NCBI GenBank assembly: GCA_022393335.1
Contig: JAJEKB010021337.1
Coordinates: forward strand, 2,112,179 to 2,176,178
Length of the DNA stretch: 64,000 nt
Reading direction: 5' to 3'
Source of the DNA: Macrotrachela quadricornifera
Taxonomy: Eukaryota; Rotifera; Eurotatoria; Philodinida; Philodinidae
Shown here: piece by piece, positions 12,801-24,800 of the stretch
Position numbering within the stretch: the first letter of the stretch is position 1
Layout of the letters: every line of letters starts with the position of its first letter
Position numbers and translations under genes: made by a program
Notes under the pieces: generated by a model
Seen by the model: only the letters and a program-made list of their open reading frames with translations
What the model was told of the DNA's origin: nothing
The model's database searches: none

Positions 12801-15800
12801 GTAGAACTCGTCGAACTTTATCGTACTATATAAAAATATGTAAGAAAAATGTTTTATTTCACTTTTGAATTATTGGTACTTTACTTTTCTACACCAAAAA
12901 AAGTATCAAACTACTGAAAATCCCGGAAGTTCAACATTAACAGGTCTTCATTACTTTTATCATTTAATACGAATAAAGGCAGTTTTTACAGGCTTCAATT
13001 TGGTATAAAACACTCAGTGAAATTATTTTACATTAAGGTCGAATCTGGGGGATGCAAAGGTCTTGTAACACCTTGTATGGCTGCCAGCATACAGGTAAAA
13101 GCACTGTGGGTGTCAACTGCGGGGTCCGTTCCCAAGAATCCGGACGCATCCGAGTTTTGAGTTCTCAGGAACGGGGAACCTGTACTAGCTTTGTGCGAAA
13201 AAGCTGCTTCATAAGCCATTCTGTTGAATTTCTAAGACAATGTAATATTTCTATAGCCTTTTGCAAACTTTTTGTACAAAGTTAGTACGAGTTTCTGAAT
13301 TTCCAAAACCTGGAACTTCATGCCTCATGTGGGCTTGATTCGTCCGTTCCTGGGAACCCGTACTAACTTTATGCAAAAACGTTATAAAAGACTATAGAAA
13401 TAGTTCCATTGTGTCTTACGAGGGAACCACCCGAGGTGATAAAAAGCTTTTCGATCGAGGATACGATGGTTAGATAGAGCATAGCTAGGAGTGGTATACC
13501 CTATGTTAGTTCGGGCGCAAGTTGAGATCTGGCTGAGATATCGACCTTTTACTCGAATTTGCCTATAGGATCCCATCTTCTCCATAAAATCAAAGTTTTG
13601 AATTTTGAGGTGAGACTTTGCCCATATCAAGACCTCAGCCATAGTAGTTCATCCACAAAGTTTCAGAATTTTTGGACTAAGCATTCCTGAGATATGAGTC
13701 TGTTAGCATAAACACAGTTTTTACAAATATTGTTGTATGCATGGATATTTTGAAAACATTATATCTCGGGAATGCTTAGTCCAAAAATTCTGAAACTTTG
13801 TGGATGAACTACTATGGCTGAGGTCTTGATATGGGCAAAGTCTCACCTCAAAATTCAAAACTTTGATTTTATGGAGAAGATGGGATCCTATAGGCAAATT
13901 CGAGTAAAAGGTCGATATCTCAGCCAGATCTCAACTTGCGCCCGAACTAACATAGGGTATACCACTTCTAGCTATGCTCTATCTAACCATCATATCCTCG
14001 ACCGAAAAGCTTTTTATCACCTCGGGTGGTTCCCTCGTTAGAAATGCAGAAAAATGGATTATGAAGTAGGTTTCAGGTTTTTGGGAAATGGAACACCGAC
14101 ACCTCTTGAAAGCACTACTCATCCTTCCATAATCGTAGGGGAAAGCATTTTAAGGTATATAAAAGTATGGGACATAAAGTATATTGGAGTGTTTTCAACT
14201 AACCAGGACTCATTCCCAAGTTTCACATCGTTTTTGAGCTGAGAGTATGAGCACCATGTAGGGCCTAATGATTAGAATCCGGCGGAACTGTCCCGATCCC
14301 TATCCCGTTAGGAGCGGGATCAAAATTCCGACTTTTTTCCCGATGGGATGGGTTCGGAACGAATATCCCTGTTAAAAACGGAATCGGGAATATGGAATCC
14401 CGAGGAATTAATTTAAGGGGTTCTAAACCTGGATGGGTTGTATTCACAGAAAATGGTAACGGCATCGAAAATCTCGAAAAAGTATTTTGCCGGGACCGGG
14501 ATTGGGACGGGTTTCTGTCAAGTGAGATACGGTCGAGATCGGAATGAAAAAGCCCGACCACACTGGATCCTACTAATGATACATGAGAATACCCTGGAAA
14601 AAGCTCGTACCACGTATTTTTCCGGTATTTTTTAAAAATGAATGCCGTGGTTCCTCTCAGGAGCATCAGAAAAGCTGATTTTCGAATTTCAATTTCAGAC
14701 TTTGCACGGAAATAGGTCTTAATGAGACTAGTTTAATGTAACAATTTCCGACTTTTTGATTTGGTTCTATTCTGAAAGATGAATAACGAATCTGCTCATG
14801 CGTATAAGCAATTTTTATCATAGCTATACCTTATGATATCAATAATCAAAAGATATGAAACTTTTACAATAAGTCATTCTCATGGAGGCCTGTCTGGATA
14901 CAAAGTTTTAGGACAAAATTCAAAACTCAGGTTTCCTGATGTTTGTGAGGACTACGATTTTTTCTTAGACATACCATAAAATGCAATATCTCGGCACCAA
15001 TAAGCTAGCGGTACGAACTTTTCAGAGCATTCGTATACCCTTAGAGCCTATATATCGTGCTCATACTCTCAAATAACGAGCGATGTTACACTTGGAAATG
15101 TACCCTCATAAGTGAAGTATGAGGTATTATGTTTCTTTTTCTTGCAGGTAATTCCTAATTTGCTACTGAGTCTCGTACAGGTTATTACAACACGTACAAA
15201 AATAGTGGAATTTCTGTCATCGATTCGTGATCTTGCAATCACCATACAAGAAGCTGGCGATTTAGTCAAACTTAGCAAAGGTATCCTTTATATAGTCATT
15301 CATCACATTTTGATATTGTCAATGCACAGGATCCTCAAATGCGATTGCTTCTGCTCAAAAAACTATTCCAGCCGCTCTTCAAGTTATTGAAAAATGTATC
15401 GTAGAGGCATCAAATTGGGAAAACTTCTCAATCATGACTTTTTCAGAACAAACTACGGACCTCTTTCAAATAATAGGTCCTGAAGCTGCAAATTTTGTCG
15501 AAGAAAAAGCTAATATTGAAACTAATCTAAAAAGGTCATATCAAGAACAAAATGAACTTGGAGCTGAGCTTGCTCGCCTACAAGGTAAATTTTCTTTCTT
15601 CTCATTTCATATCAAAAAAGCGATATCGCATAAATTAGCGAACAATAAGAATATTAAAGTTTACGAAGGTATTAAGGATTGACCAGCAGCTCTCACAAAA
15701 TTTACTAAAACAACATAAAATTTAAATGGAGACATTTTTAATTTTATCGCTTCAAATGTTTGAAATAATCCCTATAATTCTCTATACAAAGTTCTATTTT

Positions 15801-18800
15801 TTCTAATAATATGTAAAATATATTTTTAAACTTTACCCTGTAATATTTTAAGGTAACTTGGGAACCGCATGAGCCCAAGAATTTTCATTTGTTTGGTCAA
15901 CTAAATCATCCTTGATATCACCAATATACCTAAAAATTACATGGTACAAGATCTGGTGAAAATGATTGATACGACATTATCGATTCCTTTTTGTGTTAAG
16001 CTAGTAATAACATCCGAATTAGTGAAGGGGAGAATATTCTCATAAAGTGATTTTATAGCGCTTAAGAGCAGACAGCATTCTCTATCTACATCTTTGATAG
16101 ACAGCAGACTTAAGGAAGAGGGTCCTCCCTTAAGAAAATTTTCAACGTAATAGTTGCATTCTATGTCCTAGTCCTCATGTTCATCATGTATAAGAGCAAG
16201 TACGAAACTATTTTTTTTATTCAAATAGGTCCGTAGCGAGAAATTTTCTGAGCGGACTCAACTTATTTTTCATCGTTTGTCCTATGACGCATTGAGTGTA
16301 GAAAACACGCTTGCTATTCAGAAAAAATTCTAGTGGAGTTTACCCATCCTACATCATAAATAATACATCTTGTATTACGTTTTTATGACATATTTCAATA
16401 AAAACGTTTCCATTGAGAAGACTTTTGCATTATTTCACAAAAAAGAAATTATCTAATATTTCATTCCAAGTAGCAACAAAAACAAATAGAATATACATGA
16501 CATAAATACAGTTCACGTAAGATGGTTTGAGCACTAGTCAGTGAGTTTGATGCGTCGTTTTCTCTCTGCAAACTCATCGGCAATCTTTTCTGGGTCGAGT
16601 TTGTTCGTAGTTGTTTTATGAATGTTGAACAATGCCAGTAAACTTAACCGATCATCACCAATGCTATTTCGAAGAAACGTTTTTACTAACTGAAGCACTG
16701 AGAAAGAACGCTCAGCGTTTGCAATCGAAACAGGAATAATTGCATATATTTCCAAAGATTGGACGATGTTGGGAGAGAATATGGCCTGAGACTCAAACGT
16801 CTTGAGAACATCTGTAATGGTAGTCGGTGGATTGATGCTATTGGTGTGCCAGTATTGCTGCCACATGTGAAATTCTGCCTCGAGTACTGGCATGTTACTC
16901 GTTGGTAGATCATTTAGATATAATTCAAACGAATCCTTGCTTCTGTAAAATCGATTTTGACTATCTAAATTATAACAATCTTAATCCTAGTCTCATAAAA
17001 AAGAGCAAATACATCGGAAATATTTTGTTCTTTCAGTTCTAAGATGAGAAAATCAACTGTTTTCACTGAATAAAATTTGTGCCTAAGAAACAACATTTCT
17101 CTTACCTCCAAGGAAAGTAATAAGCATAACCTAATGACGATCATTTGATGACGTGAAAAGCAAGTACAAAGCTCGTCGAAGATGTTGTCGAAAATCTCTC
17201 AACACATTTTGTTCTTTCGACGGCGACGCGCACGAAGTGTTGATGTAATATTATGTTTGACGAGAAATGTAGTGAAGTTGACGAAAAGTTTATCTTGAAT
17301 TGAAGTATCATATTGTAGTTTACTAATCGTAAATAGAGACTACTCCACCTCATCAATAACTATGATCTTTTAATTCATATTCAACATTTTAAATAAAACT
17401 TGCAAAGAGAGTAAATTTTACTAATTCTATTTAATAGTATGTGTCAATTTTTATACGTCTACTGATGTCATCTTTGACTCATAGATGTGTTGCCTGACTC
17501 TTTCTCCTAGTTTCACTATCATACATGTTCGATTGGACGGTATACAATTAGGCGAAAATTGTCGTACAGCTTACTTTGAAGAGTTGTTTACGTTTTGATC
17601 ATTCATTAAAGAAAGTGATTATTTTCGTCAAAATTACGAAGAAGTTTTGTATTACGTCCAACTCACAACAATGTCGGATGATCAAGTCTAATGAATGCGA
17701 TGCACAGTGGATATACATGGCACGCGGAACTTGGTCTTGAATAATCTTCTGAACACCTCCTTTGTTTCTCGACATAGTGTTAGCCCCATCATAGCCTTGA
17801 CCTTAGTAGAAAAATAAATTTCAATAGGATAGTTTCACAAAATGAAAATTAATTTTCTACCATGAACCTTCATCATGTTCAAGCCAATTGAGCTCAAGAA
17901 GTCAAGTGGTATGCAAGAGATTCTTGATGCTGTCAAATCGGATAATGGCTTGAAGCCAACAATGATCTCTTTTATCTCAACGGTATTTGTTCTCGATAGA
18001 AATTGAATTGTGACAGACAACTACTGGAGGGCAGTAATATCAGTAGTTTCATCAGCTATTATTGAGAAAAACTTGTCACTTTCAATGAACTCACGAAGTA
18101 ATTCGTTGCGTACTAAACATGCAGCTATTGAAATCAGTTCATTCTGAATTGTTGGCAATAAGTACATTACATTTTTAGCACATCGATTAACATGTTTCTC
18201 AAGAGTGGTATCGGCAGCTTCAATTCAAAATTGAATTAGACTTCGAAAGTTGCCTTGACTTCTGTTATCTTCATTTGGTAAGTGATCATCGTCATCGTCT
18301 CGTAGAGCCAAACTCTGTTTCGCTAAAAACAAAAGGCGGCGTATAGTTCCTGTTAGATCTCTTTGATTTCCTAATTGTTGTTGTTCATCGGTGCTGCATA
18401 ACAATTGATCGATGTCTCTCATTGCATTATTGTTTCGAGCAGGAAATTCATTGCCTTGAGTGATGAAGTCAAGATGATGCTTAATCATTCCAGTAATCTG
18501 AAATAAGCGGTAGCATCCTTAAGCAAGCGAAGCGGCTTGTTCACCAGTTGCCCATGAGCAGTTTAAGAGTCATCTGACGAAGACCAAACGCGACCAGATA
18601 AGACACAATACCGGCAAAAGACGCCTTCAAGCTTCGATGAATACGACAATCAAGTATATTTGAATAACCATTCTTGCACACATACAGATCTTTTTTGTTC
18701 ATTAATAGTAATCATTAGAAATTTAAACGTAACTGGTGGAACATAGCGCTCTATGAGCATTTCGTAAGCATGTGAAGGATCATGTCTGGTGATATCTTTG

Positions 18801-21800
18801 CCAATGTAAAGTCCTACATCCTACGTACAACGATTTTTAACACGAAAAAATATAGAAGAATAGAACTTACGTTTTTATGGAATTAGTAATCACGATCGAT
18901 TGAAGTGCTAATAGGAGTAACCGTTTGAGTATTTAAGAGAGTGACGATTTTATTATTGTCGTACTCCAGCTCTTGTTACGTTTCATTTTCATCATGAATT
19001 GATGATACAGGTAACGAACAGGTATCCACTGACGGCAAATCGATTGTGGTTATCGATTCTGTATTGGCGACTTTAGCATTATTAGTCATGCATTGTAATT
19101 GTTGATGTTTGTCAACGTGCGCAAACAGAGTACGTAAACGAGTTGTTCGTTTTTATCTCACTCATCTTCAAAATAAATGGTACATCCACAATTGAAGCAC
19201 ATCACCAATATATGTGGGCATGGCCAGTCGTGTTGATACTTCAAGATATTGGTTAGGAAATATTATTATTTCAGAGATGTGAATATAATGAATTTTATAC
19301 CAAATGAAAGCCCGTCAAAAATGGGATTTATTGGTACTAAATAGTAAGGGTTTTATAAACTTTATAAGGTCCAACTAAAAAAATTTGAAAAATTCTACAC
19401 ATTAAAAAATGTTAAAAACTAATATTTTCTATGTAAAAAAAACACTTGATTTTCCAATAAAACTAGCTTTTTCTTATTATTTCTACTACCATACATGTTA
19501 TAAAATACACTTATTTAGTTCAGCTTTCCATGTTGTATCCATTGAATATATTTTGAAAGATGTAAGGTAGTAGAAAAGTTAATTTTATGAAAAAATTTCA
19601 TGTTCTCTTTCTCGTAGAGAAGAGTCCAGTAAAGATAAATTGTTTGTTTGCTTGCTTGCTTGCTTGATTGCTTGTGTGTCCGCACAAAGTCAAAAAAACA
19701 TCGATACAAAAAAAATTGAAAAGTCGAAAATTAACCTTTCGTGAAAGGTTTGTCCCACCAACGTGTGACAGTTGATCAACAGCATTGGTTATTGTGGTGG
19801 TATCTGAATTGATCAATTGATGTTAGGAATTGGTGAGGTTTGGTATTTTTCATGGAAAAGAAGTATTTTTGCCGAGTTGTTGATTTCATCGTTGTGTGTA
19901 ATGAACACCTTAGCTTATTGTGGTGGAATCTGAATCGATAAATGGAGGTGTGTGGTAGTATTAACTTTGTAAGAAGGGCTTGTTCCTTTCAATGAGGGGA
20001 AGGTCATACTAAAAATAGTAAAATGAGTTTGTTTGTTGTTGTCGGTCGTGCGTCAAATACTCTATATTCTCTTTCTCGTAGAAAAGAGTCCAGTAAACAT
20101 AAATTGTCTGATTGCTTGCTTGCTTGTATGTCCGCAGGGTCAAAAAACATCGAAAATCGATTTTTCGAAAAAGACATTTCTAGAGGTATTCCAATGCGGG
20201 GCCTTTGAATCTGATGCTATTTCCTTAAATTCTTTAAAAAAGATATTCTCTTTCTCGTAGAGAAGAGTCTTGCAAACATAAATTGACTGCTTGATTGATT
20301 GATTGATTGATTGTATGTCGGCACGAGGTTAAAAAAACATTCTATTGATATTTTCCATAAAACTTAACCAAAGGGTAATCTGAGTCGAGGAACTCGAATC
20401 TGATGTTAGTTTTTTTAAATTTTTTTGAGAATCAATTTTTTATACAAAGGATCACTTTTTTTACAAAAAAAAATTTTTTTTATAAGGGTTGACCGAAGGG
20501 TAATCGGGGTCGAGCAATCCAAATCTGATATTAGCTTTTCGAAATTTTTTTGACGATCAATTTTTTAAACAAACAACAAATTTTTAACAAAAAGCATTTG
20601 TTTTTATGAAGTTTGGTCAACGGCCGTTAATGTCCAGGAACTTGAATCTGACTTCGATTTTTTAAAATTTTATTAATGAATAGCTTGGCAGTAATTTAGA
20701 AACACGATTTCTACGAGAAAGAGCTGAGCGAGTCTTCAGACGAGCGTTACTTGTTTTCTTTTCAGATAGAAAATATGAGATTTTTAACATTTTTTAATGT
20801 ATAGGATTTTTCAAAACTTTTTTAGTTGGAGATTACAAAGTTTATAAAACCCTTACTATTTAGTACCAACAAATCCCATTTTTGAAGGGCTTTCATTTGG
20901 TATAGAATTCATTATATACACGTCCCTGGAATAATAATATTTCCTATCCTATATCTTGGAGTATCAACACGACTGGCAATACCCATATGTTGTCCTCACT
21001 GAGCTCTACAAAATGGCAAATACAAGATTCCCAATGGAGTCTGACATCTGACGATTTTCCTTCACAAGTTCCAAAATTTTGGAAAGCTACTTTTCAATGT
21101 CTCAGAGTATTTTGCGAGGGCTGTATATATATACATACAAAGTCATAGTAGAAAAAAAAGCAATTGGCTAATAAGAACACCTATTTGGTTGTTAACCAAT
21201 AGTACTCTTTTTCTAGTACGTCTTTGTATATATATTGACGATGCACTTGAACTGTGCATTTACGGTAACAGCCGTTCTTCATTTAAAATAGCCGTAAAGC
21301 ATCAGTTGTACAATGATCTGTTCATTTGTCTAAACATTTACATCTGTGATACCAAATCGTATAGATAGCGTCGCACATTGGAAAGATATGACAAAGAAAA
21401 TGCATAGTTCTGTTTTTACTAATAATTTTCATTTTGACGATCAACTTTAGAGGTGTCTATCCAAAAGCTGAGTAGAGAGGAGGGGTATTAAAGCCGTCTT
21501 AGCCACCCTTTTTCTATAACTATAGATTCAAACCTACTTCAGCACACAATAGTCGTTGTTGATTCATCATCATTAATCCAGCTTCTGCTAATTGACTTGC
21601 ACCTAAATTTCCAATTCTAAACCTGTCTCTTCAGCTTTTATAATATAATATTATTACCATTATCTGTCACGAGATTTTGCTGAAATTTCATGATAAACTC
21701 TAACTCGTTTTTGGTTTTATTTATCATGAAATTCATAGTTACGTGATATAATGTAAGTTTCCGCATCTTTAGATAATGGTGGATAAATCATTCTAATCTA

Positions 21801-24800
21801 ATTATGATGACAGAGATAAAGAAGTATATCAGCTATAATAACATTATACAGTGAATGTGAATCATTCTTGCTAAATTGCGATAACAATTCAATGGTGACA
21901 TCTTCGAGTGCAAAACCGAACGCTCTGATAGAGGGTCGTTATTTCCAGCATATATTTTGCCGTAAAACACTTTGTCCATTTTTCAATTGTCCGATACGAT
22001 CAAGTGCTAGTTTCCAATATTGTCAAGTTCTGCATCAGTTGTTTCTGCATCTGTTCTCATAATAGTTTAAATTTCAACATTATACTAATCAAATTCTTTA
22101 TCAACTTTTCAAACATTTCACTTCCTCGCAAATGAATTTCATTTGAAAGAATAATAAAAGTAGATTTAAGATAGATACAGTATCTTTCTTATTGTACACG
22201 AAACATTTTACGATATGTTCGTGCAATAAACTTCTAAATGTTAACAAAAGTAGGCATATCACACTACAAAAATTTCGTAAGATTATTTTAGATATGAAGA
22301 AATTTCTAAAATGCAGACTTTAAATTCTTAATAAGATTTTAGAAGACTTTACTCAAGGAGAAACAGCAGAGACATCGCTCTTGAGTTCTCATAAAGTCTT
22401 AGAAGTCTCTTGAGATCTTTTGTGGTTTCGTGAAAACGCATGAGCTTCGGTAGAGTCTGATGAAGACTTTAAACAAGCGAAAATAACTGACTTTAAGACT
22501 TGTAAAAGTTTTATATTGTAAGACTTCGTCAGAGTTCATTGGAGTTCATTTTATGTTGGAAGTTATACCTGAAAGTCCCCAAAAGACTTCATCGAATTTC
22601 ATGAAACTTCAAAACCGAAATCTCTGCTATTCTTCTGTACCTTAACCTATAGCTTTAAATATAAAATGAAGTCTCATGAAGTTCCGTGAAGATTGATGAA
22701 GTCTTTTAAATTCCTGTGAAGTTTCGTGAATTCTCATGAAGTCTTCTGAAGTCTCCCAAAGTTTCATAAAATCTTTAGAAGTCTCTAAAAACCTAGTGTG
22801 TCTATGGGTGAAGTCTCTTGAATTCCGCTGTTTTTCCCTTAACTTTATCAGATTTTACGAAACCTCATCAAACTATACAGTACTTCACAATCTTGAAATC
22901 TCAATTCTATTTTCACATCAGTCATTCCAAACACCTTTGAAACTTTGAGAGGCTTCAGGGGATTCAACATGCCTCAGTAGACTTTTCAGACCTCATTAGA
23001 CTTCACAACCAAGGTCTCAGCTGCTTCGCTTTTGATGTTAACCTGGTTTGCAGATTCTGGTACCTATGCCGAAGATTTGAGTGAGGTGTGCGTATCCAAC
23101 TCAAATGTGTGAAAAGGATATAAATAGTTTTTTTTTGTGAAACACGATCTGAAAGAAAGTGTGGAAGTGTTTAAGGATGGAAAACTGCATCCCCTCCCCC
23201 GGACGTGACAGACATCTTTAACAAGGAAGCGTCATATACGTGACAGACACGTTAGAAACACCTTATCACAAATGTGACAGACGCCCTTAGCAACAGCACA
23301 TCATAGACCATGACCGGCAGGCAAAAGAACTATCAAAGTATTTATTTACTAAATACTTTGATAGAAAGATAGAAATTCGATTGAATTCTATTTATCGTAT
23401 CGTCTCAGAAAAAAATCTTTGCACATTTGAAATACACAACATAAAAGATCTCTCTATATATATATATTAAATTTACTATAGAAAAAGGCAAGGTTTTCAA
23501 GTATTCTGCAGTAAACTTGTTATTCGAGTCAAAGCATAGTAAAAATGATGATTAAAGCATGTCTCATATATAACATGAGAATCATTTAAAATTCAGTTCA
23601 TGATGTGGTTCATCATGGATACATGCTTTTCGAACATAAATTGTGATCCTTCTGTCAACATCCACATAATATAACATGTTTAAATTTCAGATTACTTTCA
23701 AATTCACTTCTTTTTAAATCATTGCTTTTATTACTGTCATGTATATGTTCTATGCTATTTAAGAGACACGATACAGTTTTTAATACCTGTCCTTTATTTG
23801 CAATTCATACTGACTATAGAAGTATATCGTACTTCCAAAAACCGATGTGTGGTACTGTTTCTATTTATTCACAATATAACAAGTTTCATCGTGTTACATA
23901 TTTTTAATCCTGCAGAGATTGCGCTGAAAGCTTTTAGCAAATAAGAGCATGATGTTTCTAATTTTCTTATTTCAATATTTAGAAGAACTCGAAATTCTGA
24001 ACTATTTGATACATATAATCGAGACACAGATCTATGGAGCTGAGATAGCATCGCAAGAAACACAATGCAGAAATCAAGAGTTGGTCGCACTCAAGCATGA
24101 ATTCGAGCAAGCAATCAAATCCACTTCGGTTTGTATGCTGAAAACTGTCACCGCACAAGCCCATGAGAAAAGTGAATTTGAACGCGGTTTAGCATAGCCC
24201 CCCCCCCCCCCCCCTACTATATAAACGAACGCATAATACCTTTTCATTGGTTTTGCTTCTATACCCTATCGTCTCTTGATATGCTGCCAAACCAAAAGCA
24301 ATCGGCCAAAATTTCAAATGAAGCTAAATAAAAAAATAAGAACTTCTATAAACTGGTAGTCTCGTGTCTTTCGTATTTCTTGGTTTGCGAAGCAGAAATA
24401 GGAAACAAAATTTTTCTTTTTTCACCAGTGCATAGTCCTTACTTCGAACTACTTAGATTTCTTATAAAATGAGCAATTTTATCTATTATCTCGAAATATA
24501 GGAACGTTCCTCATGAAAATGTCTGCTTTTCCAATATGTTCGTTGTTCGCTTTTTTCTTGACATCAGAGTGGTATTATTTGCACACCACTACAATGAGCA
24601 ACGCGAGTTCTATCTATTAACATGATATTTCAATGAAGAGAGATATTTTTCACAATATAAACCGTTTCAAAAAAAATTGAATTCTTGACAATGCTTAGTA
24701 CCGCAGTGGAAGTAAAACATTACAATGGATATTTTATCAAAATTAATCTCCAAATATATTGCAAGAAAGACTGTCAAAAATCTGCGCAAAATAAAGTGTT

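Noticed and set aside
13382..14041. Two ~75-86-codon frames with the same protein on opposite strands
   Set aside because: They are mirror copies produced by the inverted repeat; no similarity to known proteins.
14265..14666. 133-codon minus-strand frame
   Set aside because: Low-complexity translation of CGGGAT-rich repeat; no similarity and an opposing frame of the same kind.
24129..24196. Use of TAG at 24194 as the end of a separate gene
   Set aside because: The GTTTGT donor at 24129 keeps phase with the next exon and the coiled-coil character continues there; kept as an alternative in the gene entry.
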